Assembly: GCA_012295275.1 (NCBI GenBank)
Contig: CM022665.1
Location: 22,511,002-22,575,001, forward strand
Direction of reading: 5' to 3'
Length of the DNA stretch: 64,000 nt
Source: Chrysomallon squamiferum
Taxonomy: Eukaryota > Mollusca > Gastropoda > Neomphalida > Peltospiridae
In this document: piece by piece, positions 1 to 14,231 of the stretch
How positions within the stretch are numbered: position 1 is the stretch's first letter
Layout of the letters: each line of letters starts with the position of its first letter
Position numbers and translations under genes: made by a program
Notes under the pieces: model-generated
Databases searched by the model: none
The model's input: only the letters and a program-made list of their open reading frames with translations
What the model was told of the DNA's origin: nothing

Positions 1-72
1 ATTTTTGCCAGTGGTGAGCCTGTAGCTTGTCCAGCAGGAGAGGAAGACTGTGAACTTCTGAAACGAAATGAT
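1..72 (+). CDS. TRAF3: TRAF3-like exon: end of RING finger (partial)
   Basis: The frame is open from base 1 and carries a Cys-Pro pair (residues 10-11) and a later Cys, as expected for the last RING metal ligands. It ends in Asn-Asp before a GTTAGT donor at 73. Joined to the next exon it reads NDIYPD, the usual TRAF transition from RING to first zinc finger. The acceptor lies upstream of the window. Confidence 0.72.
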
Positions 73-3000
73 GTTAGTTCAAATTAACATGCACCTTACT
101 TTAAACACCCATTAAATCCTTGATTTAATAGTCATGAGATGAGGTTTGAACAGTAATTTGGACAGACTAATTCTTTTAAGTCTGAATCAAGCACAAACTT
201 TTACATTAAAATAATATCACTTCACAACATTTGCAGTTTAAGTGAAATTTGGCATCCATGAACACTTCTTCACCCCTACAAGTTTGTTAAATCAAGGGTC
301 TATTAAAATTCTGCTTGAGATCTGACAAATACTCCTTTTAATTCATTCTAAACAGACTTATATTATTCATAGGCAATGAGAGAATACAGCTGTAAAATTA
401 ATTTTTTAAAGGTAGAAATACAAAAAGAGATAACACTGACAGAGAAAAAAAATGTTTATTTTATATATTAATTAAAGATTCAGTTATTTTTATTTGCTTC
501 AGATACTTAGATGCCGTGTGTGTGTGTGCGTGTGCGCGCGCACGCACGCGTAATTTTTTTTTTTTTTTAATACTTATCTTTGCTTATCCCATACTACAGG
601 TCTTTTTTTTTGCACCAATTATTGAGCAATAAGAACACTCAAACTCGGTACACCTATCTAATCATGACTTTTTGTATCATTCATGAATATATACATATAA
701 GTAGTTAATCTTAGAATCCTGCTTGTCTTTATTTATTTATTATTCATATAACAAATTTGCAGCAGATGTTTTTCCTGATAACAGAAGAAATAAAAAATCA
801 TGTACTGATACTTCTCTGATTTGCAGATTTATCCAGATACAAGTGTGCGAAGAGAAATCCAGAATCTTCTTGTTCGTTGTCCAAATTCAAAAGAAGGATG
901 CTCTGATAAGGTTCCATGGAAAAATATTGAGGTTGGTTCTAAAACTGAGACAAAAAAAGAAAGATATAATAATGGAAAATTAGAAATGAAAAATTGTTGT
1001 TGATGTTATTATAAATAATGCAAGAAAATTATATATTAATTAGTACTGTTTTTATCATAACTGTTATTATTTTAAAATCAGCATTTAATGATTCAGAAAG
1101 ACAAATGCTGGGGCACATATAATTAGTAACTTCACTTGATTTATTAACATTTTCTGCATCAAATATGATTTTGACAGATGTAAATATATTAATGTAAATG
1201 ATTTAATTATGGTATTCTTTTAGAAACATGTAGCTGAATGTGAATTCAAACCTGTGGACTGTCGAAACAAGAACTTTGGTTGTGAAACACGGTTGACTGA
1301 GAGTGCGATTAGTGCTCATGAAGCTGAATGTCCTTATCGTCAAACATGCTGCAAAAAATGTGGACAAACATACATTTTTTATTTGGCCAGAGTAATACTG
1401 TTGCTTAATTTTTTTATATTTGATACCAAAAAATATATATATTGCCACTAACATTTTTATAAAACATGTATAATGTGTGAAAGCATGCATTTTATAGATA
1501 TAATTTTTGAAGAAATTATTCTATTACTAAAGGAATTTTTTTATCTGATGTGAAATGTGTATGTAATATGTTGCCAATAACAATTTTGTTTTTCATAGAA
1601 ATTACGAAGAAATGTAATGACATTATTTCTCACAAAATATACTTGTTAAAATATGCATTATCAAGGTAATTATATTAATACCATAGTAATTTTATATCTA
1701 ATACAAAAAAGAGACAAATTACCTTTTTATAAAATATACAATAAAGAAATTTATATCAGATAATAATTAAAATGAAAAGACTTTACTAATGAAAATATGC
1801 ACATTATGGACAACCTTATAAAATAATTTTATATCTGATAGTGAAAGTAAATAAATATAATAAAAATCCAAATCTTTATAAAATACGTAACAAAGAAATG
1901 TAATAACGCTACTTATTATTTGAATAATGCACCACAATATCAAATAATTATTCTATTACTTAAGGAAGTTTTTATCTGAAAAAAGAAGAGATACTGTCGA
2001 TAACATTTTTATAAAATATGTGACTAATGAATTTAATAACATTATTTAAAATGAAACCATGTTACTCTTGTTAAAATGTAATTTTCAAAACTCGTTATTA
2101 AAACATCTATTACAACAAACAGTTTTATAAAATGATTAATAATACAGTTTAATGTTGCTTAACTTAGAATACAATTCTGCAGTGGATTATTTTCTTTAAT
2201 TTAAATAAAATGTATTTAATACTTTCATGTCTCTTTGGCATTAGAAAACACTTGTATTCAAACTGCTGGATGGTAAACATAAAAAGTAAATCCATACAAG
2301 TTATCTGTGTAAAATTAAAATAAAGATGGTTCTGTTTTAATGACATTTAGCAGTTTCAGTATTTATAAATAAGATGTAGTTATTTGGAATTTATATTGCA
2401 CAAAGTAAATATATACAAGACTCATAACATGATTTAAAAAAAACAACAACAGCTGAATAATAAGGCAAAATATTAACTAATAAACCATGGTTAACTATGA
2501 AAGAAGCAATTTTATCAGATTGTTGGATATTTCTAAGCTTAAAACAATGACTCAAAACAAAATGAATGATTCTGCCAACCACAGTACAGGGAATGTCACT
2601 GATGACTGATTATTAATAGAAACTAGATGCAGAAATGGAACACTAAACAAAGAGAAATTGAATTATTTAAAAAAAATAACTACAATTACTATGTTTATTA
2701 TTTCTAATGGTAACTGAAATTATTTTAGTTTGAATGAGTACCTATTTAAATATTATTATAAAAATATATTACTAATAGTTGTTAAATAAAAAGATGTAGA
2801 AATTGTATTTCACAAAATAACTTTCAAAATAATGGTTTAGAAATTAATTATTTTTTGTAACAGAATGTTAATTTTACTTGCTGTAGAATATAACATTTAT
2901 TTTTTGGTTTTTGTTAATTTGAAAGTATTGGAAGAAAAAAGTTTAAAGTCAAAATAACATTTTAAATAATTTACAGCAACATGAAGAAAATGATTGTCCA

Positions 3001-6000
3001 GAGGTTGACGTCACTTGTCCATATAACTGTGCTACTCATCAAATGAAGCGTAAAGAGGTGAAGTATTTTATTATTTCATTGTTACTGGCAGGATTTAGAT
3101 GTGATGAGGTCCTAGGTTGTGGGCTAATTGTAGATGCCCTATTTAGCCCTATTTATTTTTCTGAGACCCAAAACAATATATTTTTTTTTTTTTTTTTTTT
3201 TTAATTTATAGATAAATCTGAGCCTAACCACTGTTAGTTGTTATTATTAATAGCATAATTGTTATATAAAATACATAATAACAGAATGCTGAATTTCCTG
3301 TTTTTGCTAACATTCTCATTAAATACCATAAAAACAATAATCACATCTTAATTCCTTTCAGAACTGGGTTGATTTTTGTTTTGCTTTTTAACTTGGAATA
3401 AAAACAGCTAGCATTTTTGTCATGTGGTATTTATTGGTTATTTTTAGTAGAAGTTTATTTTCATTATACAGTCCTCAGTGACAGATTATTTGCACAAAAT
3501 AAGTCAAATTAAAAAAAAGTAAAATTGTTTATGTTTCAATATGCCAGAGTATTTTCCTTTATCAGTCCTTGTTTCACAAGACAGATTATCAAAACCTTGA
3601 TGACACCTATCCTTAATTTTATAAAAGATAACTTACTGTTAATTGACAGCAACAGTTAAGATTTCAGACTTACAATAAAGGAAAAAAACAGTATTGATCA
3701 TTACCATTTAAACATTATTTTCAGTTAAGTGACCACTTGATGACATGTCCTAGAAAGCCCAAGGAATGTAAATTTAAACCAATTGGATGTGATTTCACTG
3801 TGAGTATTATTTAATTATTTATTAATTACTTTATTGTTTTAATTAATGAACTGATTATTCAGTTATTACTTATTATTTATTTATTTTTTCATATTTATAA
3901 TAATTGTCACCATTATTATCATTCCTTTTTATTATCATTCCTGTTTTAATGAACCAGCTTATCCATCTCCTTTTTAATTTTTAATTTTATTTTTGTTTTT
4001 GGTTGTTGTTTTTTTCTCTCTATCTCTCTCTCTTATTCATACTCTGTAAATTAATTTTAAAGTTTTCAGAATTTGTTTGGTTAATAATTTGGTTAACACA
4101 CAAATAGTGACAGGTTTATTCTAGACTGTAAAAAATTACAAATTTATTGAAATGTTTCTATACAAATACAGCTGAAATATATCCAGTGTATAGATATTAG
4201 ATGTATGTATACAAATGTTACTTCTCAATTTAGTATTGTCTCTAAAAATACATAAAATACATTTTAGCCCAATCAAGGAAAAACTGAAGCCATCAGGCTT
4301 TTCTGAAAGGCCCAACTAATTTCATGAGGATAAAACATTTATTAATATTTTGTTTTATTTTATTGTCACTTTTCACTTACTTACACTTTCTTTCACCAAG
4401 ACGCAAGAGGCTTGGTGAAGGTGGTATCAAAGGGGAACAACTATTACATGCCCAACTAATCTCCTGTACTTATTAATGCTTGTTTAATTGTGGATACCCC
4501 AGTCAGAAACATAAAATAATTAATCATTGTCAGTCATTTTCAATTTGCAACAGTCCAAACACAAAACAGCCTTAAAATGGCATCTTTTCTCAGAACAATA
4601 TGTCAGTGATTTCTGATTCCATGACCTACAATGACTGACAAAATATACTAGTATAGAATTGATGGAATTTCATTTTCAGAGTGTAAGTGTTCAAAGGGCT
4701 GTATATTTTTTAATTTTAATTTTTGATGTCAAAGCTCATGGCTTCATCCATAAAAAGAAACGATTTGTTAAGCAATGAGAAAATTCAGGAAAAGTGGACT
4801 AATGATTACTTATTTGTTGAAGGAAAAAACAAACCAAAGTGTTTAATATATAATGAATCTGTCCTCTGTTTTAAAGAATTTAATGATAAGCACGTTACAC
4901 TTTAAAACACTAGGGATACTGTAAATTTAAAGGATATATCAGAAAGCAAAAAATTGAAGTGCTCTTGAAAAGTCAAACATTGTGCATACAATCTGTCATT
5001 AAAAAAGTGGTAAAACATTCAAAACATTATTTCAATAGTGAATGTGTCTTTTGGCAGTGGCTGAAATAATGTCTGGAAAAGTTAGATACATCTGACTAGA
5101 TTAGTTTATCTTGCAGAATGATAGCAATGTGAGTTGAAGAAATTGCAGCAGATGCCTAGGGTACACTGACATCAAAGGTTGGGTCCAAGGAGGGCTTTCT
5201 ATTCAAACTAAAACAAAAATTAAAAATTAACTTCTTTGAATTTAGCAAACAGTGACTTTGCAGTGATCCAGAAAACGATTATGGTTATGTCTGTAAAATT
5301 TAAAAATGTTAAGCATATGGTTGTTTCAACTGGATTTGTGACCTTGCCTTTCAATGAATATCACTACACATTTAAATGATCTAAATATAAAATTGCAAAA
5401 ACAAAATGAGTTGATTTACAAAAGATTTTTCAAACAAAACTTTAGGTGTGGGAAAATCAGCTCAGGATTGGTAATGCTTTCTATTACCCACCTCACACTA
5501 GCCAATCAGAGGGATTCTGGATATGATTGTTGTTCTGCTGAGTTGAATGAGCTGAAAAAAGAACTGAACACCAGATGTAATGATTTCAAAGCTACATAAG
5601 CTGATTAATGCCAATGGAAACGCAAATGGAAATAACTGAGTTTCAGAGTAATCAGTTTCTTAGGCAAATATTTTGTTGGTTTCACTGAACTCTTACTGAA
5701 GAAAACTACTGCAAAATAGTGAGCTTTGCTCAAAGATATGCCACCATGGTCACTTACATATATGGTCCTCTGTAGTGAAAATGGTTGAGGTGCATTCGGC
5801 TAAAGATTACCTTGACTTTCTTGCACAGTGCATTGTGCCCAATGATGAGCCACTTCTTGAAAAAGGTTGTGTATGCCTGTTTTGGCCCATGTTTGAAATA
5901 CATTTAGTTTGTGAACACCTTGTAACATTTTGAATTAATTTGTTAAAAATTAAATTTATTAATTTTAGGGAACAGCTGAAGAATTAGCAGATCACGAGAG

Positions 6001-9000
6001 AGATTTCATATCTCATCATTTAGAGCTGGTGACAGTCTTTACAAGCAGTATGGACTTGCAGAACCTGGATATCAAACAGAGGATGCAGGTAATAAAACTA
6101 TACATTGGTCAAATATTATTTTTGTTAATTTATTGTTGTTGTTGTTACTTCAATGTTTTTTTAATACAAATTCAAATAAAACCATCCTGTTATGAAACAA
6201 ATTTTATAAACAATTAACAATAATTTTATGAAAAAACAACTATTAGAAACTGTTGGAGTGTCTAATTTAGAATAGTTTCTTGATGAATAATCTATACATC
6301 TTATGTATCATTTTTAATGTATTATTTAATTATTTTCATATATTATTTTTTAAATATATTGTTGCAGTAATTCTTTTAATGTCATTTTGAGTACCCTTAA
6401 AATAAAGTATTTATACTTTTTTTTTTAATCTATTATTTAAGTATTTTTTTAGTATTAGTTTAATATATTCTAATATTTATTATTAATATTATTTAATTTT
6501 ATTAATTTTTTAATTTTTTTTGGAAAGGAATTGACAGCAGAGAGAGATGACTTTAAAAAAAAGCTGGCTGACTGTCAAAGAGAAAATGAAAGCCTAAAGA
6601 ATTCTGTTAAACATTTAGAGAAAACTCTTAAGGACTTGAGGGTGAGAATTTAAAAATCTTATCCCATTTAAAATATTATATGTAAATGATGTCAGTTAGC
6701 AGAATTGTGTCGTTCAAAAGACCTTTAAAGATAATGGGTGAATAATACTTAAGGGGACATGCTCTGACAAAATCTGAATAAAAAAAAGTGTTTTTGAGAT
6801 TTTGACATGACCATTTAAAAACATTATTGAGCTTTCTATTCATACCAGTTAAAACGTCCAAATAAATTATGTCCCAAAAAACTTCTGTGTTTTATTTTCG
6901 ATGCATGTTTCTCGAAACTTCCATAAAATTCAACAACATGCATACCGTTGGAAAGCCCCATTTTTGCAGAGCACTATGGGAACAGTGTTCTAAAAATAGA
7001 TACAAAATCTGTAGAGATATTCCTTCATTTAATGCACTGCCCTCTGAGAATAGGAGAGAAAAAAAACGGATATTGTTGCCCATGGATTGGTCATATGATA
7101 TCACATGACTTGTTGCCGCATTCGGATGACATTGATTACATCCGTTAATTGATTGTTCTCCTGAGCATATGTTTAAGATTTAATTTTTTGGAATCAAGGA
7201 CACTTACTGATGTCTGAAAAAACTTGTCCAAAATTTGCCATGTTCAGACTCCTCATTAACTGTCGTTGTTTCTGATCAATATAAAGGCCCTGTTGTCAAT
7301 CTGAAGACAGTTTGTGCTACTTGTGAAAAGCTGCACAATGAGACATTGTCATCAAATCATGTAGTAGCCAGGGAAGCAGATTTTCTTTCATCACTATCAG
7401 ATGAATGGTTGCGGGAACCATAGTGGTGTAGGTTTTTCAGGACTGCTGGTGGGTGGATTCACCATGTATACATCATACAACATATGAAAAACACTAAAAG
7501 GCAGTTTCTGAAGCTGTTAAAATGTCTGTTGTAAAATGTTTGCAGTTGGCATCGGCCTGTGTGAATTCAGAAAGTGATGTAACAGATATATGTGTATCAT
7601 ATGACGCTTCATGGATGACTGAGGACACACATCAAGGTATGGTGTTGGCTGTGTAATTGATCTAATTACAGGCCTTGTCATTGACTATGAGATTTTATGT
7701 CTGTACTGTCATGGTTGTGCAACTGTTGGTGACCACTATGACAGAGAAAGCCAAGAGTATCTCAATTAAAAGGCTAACCATGTATGTGAGAAAAACTGTT
7801 TCAGTACTCCTGGGTCAATGGAAAAATTAGAAAAAGAGGAATGCATCAACCATGTGTCAGAAAGGATGGGTGCAGCATTGAGAAAAGTGGGATGAGAAGC
7901 TTGACAGCAAGGTGTTGTAACAGGTGGGAAAGGGCATGCTGCTACTATCTCTAACCTAACAAAATATTGTGGCAGTGCAATTCAAGGCAGCTCTAATGAT
8001 TTGGGAAAATTGAGAAATGTGCATCATTTTTCAGTGCTCTTTCCACAGCCCAAGAACCACATCATGATCGCCGCCCAAAGGGTCCTTCCAGTTGGTATTT
8101 TTATCGGTGAGCATTGGCTGTGGGTGAACAATCAGGCAGCAATACTAAAAATTAGGGAACACCACTGTCAAAAGAAGTTGGACAGTTTGTTAAGTCAGTC
8201 TATATTCAACTTGGCAATGAAAACCTTTTACGTCAATGTCTGAAAGGAAAGACCCCAAATAGTAATGAAAGTCTTCATGCAATGATTTGGCGGAAATGCC
8301 CCAAAACATATTTTGTGGAAAAATTAAGGATGGACAATGGGGTTGCAATGGCAGTGAGTGAATTTAATGATGGCTGTGTAGAAAGTGTTTCCAATACAGT
8401 AGCAGCACTGGGTTTACAACAGGTGGGTGGAGCTGCTAGGAAGTTAACCCATTCAAAGGATTCTGAACGAATCCAAATGATGGAAAGGAAATCTGCCAGA
8501 CTCTCAAAAAGACAAAGAGAAATAAGACATTTGAAAAGGATTCAGCAACAGGAAATGCTTGCTGCAGCTGAAGATGAACCTGTATGTAACAATAATGTGT
8601 ATATAAAAAAAAAAAAAGTTCTTTAGATAAAATGTTTCAGGCTTTTTTTAGAAGGAAATACATACACACAGTTATCATAATAATTATACATAATATCACC
8701 CAATTGTTAGAATAAGTGGAAATACAGTTATAAATCTCCCAAATTTGGAATATGTATTTTTAGAAACAAACATTAGAATGTGACAGAAAGAATGATCCAT
8801 TCTTTTGATATAACCTTTATAATGTGTCAAGTACGAAAAAATACGAGTGAAAAACATAATAATTTAAAAACAGATCTATTTCTTTTGAAGCACATAAAAA
8901 AAGGCTAATTTCTTTATCACTTTCTAGAAATATGTGCCTATGATTAACCCCAGCAGTTTGAATGATATATATATGTATTTGTTTGGGCTGAAGAGGTTCA

Positions 9001-12000
9001 TGAAATTGGGTACTAAAATGTTAAAAAAAAAAAAAAAAAAAAGCCAAAAATAAAAGTACCATTTATCATAAAAAAATAAGCTGGTACTAGTGTTTTATGG
9101 TAATAAATGGGGATTATTTCCACCAGGTTTCAATTCTATAACATAAAAAAAATAATTTTGGTTTTTCGCCTAGCTTGTCCCCTTAAACTAATTGACATTA
9201 CAACATTATTTATTTATTTTTTAAATTCATCTTTTCATTCCAGTAAAATTAAAGAAAGTAAAGATATTTCAAAGATAGCAAAATGAAATGTGTGACAAGG
9301 ATAGCTATAGATAATATTATGTGTATATAATCTTGAGATTGTCATGTCTAAATACATGAAGTAGAGAAAAGAAAATCAGTGACAATATTAACCGTTGATT
9401 TATGCAAATAATTAAAGTTCTGTTTGACCTTCCATAATACCCTTTTCAGAAAAATACACAATGATGAACTTTTAAAGTTCTGTCTGACATTTGAAATTTT
9501 TCCACAAGACTGGCTTTTGTTTTATCTTTGATGTCTGCAGGCTGGGTTGAAGAAGAAGCAACAAGTGGGCAGTTTTTTCTTAACCTATCAGTTCCTTTTG
9601 ATAAACATGGAGATCACAGGATAATATGTATCATTAATGGCTTATTTGTTTAATATAAATAGATCCTGAGAAAGTGAGTGCAAAGGAAAGTGCTAAGAAG
9701 AAGTGGATGATGTCCATTGAATTAAAACTTGAAAATATAGAAAAACATGAGCAAGGTGTGTATGAACCCAACATGACTAGGCAGTATGAGCATAGTACTT
9801 ATACAATATGTACTATACTGAAGCAGCAGTCAATAAAGGCTATAACTCCAGCCAAAGGCGTTAAAATAATTTCTAAACTGCAGAGCTCTGTCCATGAAAA
9901 GATGGAGAAACCCTAACCCTGTACACTTTTCAAAACCAATTTATTTCTTTACATTCTCTTTTATTTGTTTTTTTTATACAATATGTCATTTATAAATACA
10001 TTTCTCTTATTTAAAAATACATTACAAAAAAATATGTGGTGGTTTTTCAGGGGCTGGAACAGATTAGTGGTATTTCAATTAATTTCATTTGGAAAAATTG
10101 ATTTGATATACTATGAACATACTGAGTTACGAGCTCAGCCACAAAATAAATTAAACTTGTAAGTCACGGTAATTATAACCTAACAACTAATAACCATTAG
10201 CAAGAGACAAAAGGAATTTTTGTCAGCTCTCGCTCTGCTGACCTCAGGGAAGTCTGCGGCGTGTTTATTTGAGTAAAAGACAGAAGAGCCCAGAGATCAC
10301 AAGAGACCACAAAGAACAAAAAGTTGGCAGCCATTATTAGACAATTATGTTCGTAATTATATTTTGCGTTGTCTTTGTTTAAGTCGGAAGCAGGGACAAA
10401 TGGTTAGCCTGTTCCTGTATGCTCTGTTTGATTTGTTGATCAGTTTGATGTAACCTGTATATGCTCCATAGAGAGTTTGAATTATATATTTATTTCTAAC
10501 AAAACCTGTTAGGGAAAATTAAAAGAATTAAGAATTAAAGTATTTCATTTAAAACCAACTCCTGCATCCTGAACCACCAAATAATAAGTATACATGTGTA
10601 AAATAAATAATTATCTTTGTAATATAAATACTGTGTTTTGTTTTGGTGTTCATAGTGGATACTTGATATTACATATAGTTTATATCTGTAGTACATGCAA
10701 ATATGTGTATCTATTATAATCAATCGTCACAGTTTGTTAATTACACAGTCGGCAGGTTCACCAAAGGCGCAAACCCTAGACAAGAAACGAACCATATTTT
10801 AATAGGGTCATTAGCACTTGAAACCTAACACCTCTTATGCGCTGTGCCCCGTGACACTTATCAATGGTTTGAAAAACTGATTCTCATTATCAGGGAGATC
10901 TTTAGGAGAATTTAATGCCTGGGTTATGGCTATGGCAGTGGGGAAATAATATCATCTGGAAAAGCATCAGAATAGGAATCTGAATGTTACAGGTGGTGCC
11001 ACAGTAGTGACTATATCTTTTGAATCCAGCTTCTGTGATCTGTGGACATTTTTCTGAGATGTTTCCCCATCCAAAGTTTCTAGTGTGTGAACATGACCAT
11101 CCACACAGTTGCAGATCACAGATGTCCTCCATCTTATGTTGACCCTGGTGATTGTTTCAGAAAAAAACTTGTTCAGCAATATCAGAATTGGTTGAATTGA
11201 CATTTTGAGTTTGCTCTCTTTGCGATTTCTCAAGTTCAGGTTTGGTGCCTGTCAATTCAAATGATTCACACATCCAGTGACAATGGAGGGCTATCCATTC
11301 ATCACCATCTGGCATGCCAACATTTTGGTATGGAGTTTCAAATAATAATTTTCTTTGTTCTGTTTTTTTTAGCTGACAGCTGAAATCTTATCAGAGTCGG
11401 TAGAAATACCTTCTTGAACAAATGACGTTTCCCAGGCTTCACTTAGAGATAAAATTTCAGTAGTCTACTAAATAAATACCTTTGGACCATTTCATCGAAG
11501 GTGTGTCCAAACACCAGAATGTCATCTAGGTATGCTATCAGACTGAAGATTTTTGAATCCTAGACAAGCCTGCATTAGCCTTGAAAAAGTAGCTGGTGCA
11601 TTGTACAAACCCTTGGGTATCCTGGTATATTCAAAAATACATGAAGGATTGTATGAGGGGTAAATAGCTGGTCATATAATTAACTAAATACATTAAACAC
11701 TGTTACATTGAAACAGTATGACCAGAATGGTACATACAGTTAGGCAGATGTCCAACATAACATATTTACATGTGATACTAACTCATAGTATAAAAGTATG
11801 TCCATCTATAGATTTTTGTTCATGTTTTAGGTTTACTGTTAACATTTCATGGAAGTATGTGATTCTGGTCGCTTTTGATTTATAGTACCTGGTGTCCGAT
11901 GCTACAATGTGTCTATTAAGTAGAAGGGCAAAAGGTTTTCCCATTGATGACCACCTTTTCCAGAGAGGGGTTTTCCTTGTTTCTCCTCAGTCCTGAAGAC

Positions 12001-14189
12001 AGTTGTGAGATCTTCAGCATTCAGTTTACTGGTGCTTTTTAACTTCTTACAATGTTTCATCACTTCCTTTTTCTTTTTGTGAGAATTGGATTTAATTATG
12101 ACACTTGTGTCATCATTTGGTGAGAATTTCCCAACATTAAACAGTACCAATTGTGTCTGTTACCTCAATTTCCAGTTTATTTCTGGTATATTTATTACCT
12201 TTGTCTCAGTTTCAGTACATGTCTCATTTTTATTGAAATCTTTTATGCTGAAGATTCTCACACTAGAATCATGTGTCCATTGTTCAGGGTAATTTATTTT
12301 ATCATTTGTGGGAGTAAGGGCATACACGTTCTGAACTAGATCAGTTTTTAAATTTTAATATTTCTAAATTAAAAGGTTCTCTTGCCACAAGCATTTCTGA
12401 TATTGTGTAAAATGTTTTATGCAAGGGAATCGCAGCAATTTCATCTCTTGTTTTTTGTTTGTTAACTGAGCTGGCCATTTTTGAGACATGTTCAGTACAT
12501 ATATTAGTGGTCTAATAATTACATTAGGACCAATTTTCTTAGTTAAACAAATACAGCAAACAGTACATCTAACTATCACTGAAAACGTTATTCAATTTGG
12601 CTGAAAATTAGGAACAAATCACCTTAAAAATTTAATCGCTCATCAACTTACAACCAGTTTATGACACCAGAACCAGTATCTGACCATAAAAGTAATGAAT
12701 CAGAAATGAGAGGAATCAGGTTGACACAGAGCAAAAGTGGTCACCACAGAAGGTCAGTGATTAGCAACATAAATCTGGTGGGAATCAGTAGCTTCAACTA
12801 GTAACTATAATGTGTACTGGATAGATTTTAATGTGAATACTTTTACATGAGAGGAAACAAGTAACTTTTTAATGATATTTATTTTATAATTTTATAGTTT
12901 TGTATTAAGTATTAAGTGAGTTGCAAAATTCACATGGTGAGCAAATACCTGATATGCCAGATCTTGCATGTTTTAAAGGAACACATGAATATTTTTTTTT
13001 ATGAATATTACCAAATTTTATTTTCAAATGAACAATTTTAATAATGAATGACAAAACGTAACTTTTATTTACTTTGTTTCAAAGGTGCATGGCCTATCTT
13101 CTTCATGGTTCTGATTAGTTTTAATCGATCTGTTGATTTTATATTTAGAATCATTGTCACCAAATACCACCACCTTCGTATTCACTGTACTCTTACAATC
13201 ACTATGTTCACTGCAAATGGAATTGTTTATCAGTTTTATCTTTTTAAGTATATGTACTAAGATGTTTTATGTGTTTCATCAACCTTATTAGATTAAAGGA
13301 CAATATCATTTTTATGCAAATGTATTATGTGCTGTTTTATTATCACATGACACTGTAATAAACAGTACAATTCATATATATATACTGTAAGCATAATTAT
13401 TTTACAGTATAATTTATGTTATGAAAATATTTTGTGACACTGTTTGCTGTGAATCAGGCTGTGACAGTTTTCTAGTCTGAAATTACAATCTGAAAACATA
13501 TAATGTTAAAAAGTATGTCCAACAATTTAAAATACATTGCGCACTGATGTGTCCTTACTGTGTTCAGAAGTCTGATTAAAAAACGAATATTTTAAATTGT
13601 CACTCTAAATCAGACACAGCTACATACATGTACTCCTTTTCTTTTCCTATGCTAAAGTCAAAATATGTTACTTCCTTTCAGGTGAAAATGGTTGGCCACA
13701 CCGAAAGACTAATCATTTTGGAGAGGAAACAAGAGGAATTGCCACGTAAAGAAAAGTTTGAGGAACATACCAGAGATGTGACAAATTTGAAGGAAAAAAT
13801 AAACCAGTTACAGCAGCAAGCAATGTCAACGGAAGGTGGTGCAACAGTTGCCAGATATGGAACTCTGAATGCTATGGCAGGTTGGCAAAAAGGAGATGCT
13901 GATTTTTACATTTTTCCTTTCTTTTTTTCATCTTATGACTGATTATTTGTTCTATATTAAAGGATGCGAGGTTTGAAGGCCAGCATCCAGCTAACCAACC
14001 TAATTAGCTGATATGGCTATATTGAAACCAGTATTGCAGTGATTTCATTCTGAACAGAGTACTAATGGAATGCATTTTATGAAAAAGTGTTGTGTTTTAA
14101 ACATTTAAATGATAAAAATGTAGCTAAAGACAAATAGTTAACAATAAGTTTTGTAAATTTGATTTATGTCAGCATTCATTAAGAAGTAG

Positions 14190-14231
<42 letters not shown>

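Larger units (their letters stand above)
9728..11644. repeat. Composite Tigger+gypsy block, copy 1
   Basis: From 'cttgaaaatatagaaaaac' at 9728 to about 11644 the sequence matches 23412-25656 almost base for base. Copy 2 additionally carries a 334-bp internal tandem duplication. The block includes most of the HTH-only Tigger, an LTR-like stretch and antisense gypsy pieces. The two copies are 13.7 kb apart in direct orientation. Confidence 0.85.

Noticed and set aside
6869-7148. Overlapping frames at the start of the Mutator-like element
   Set aside because: No match to the known transposase order; probably the element's untranslated leader.
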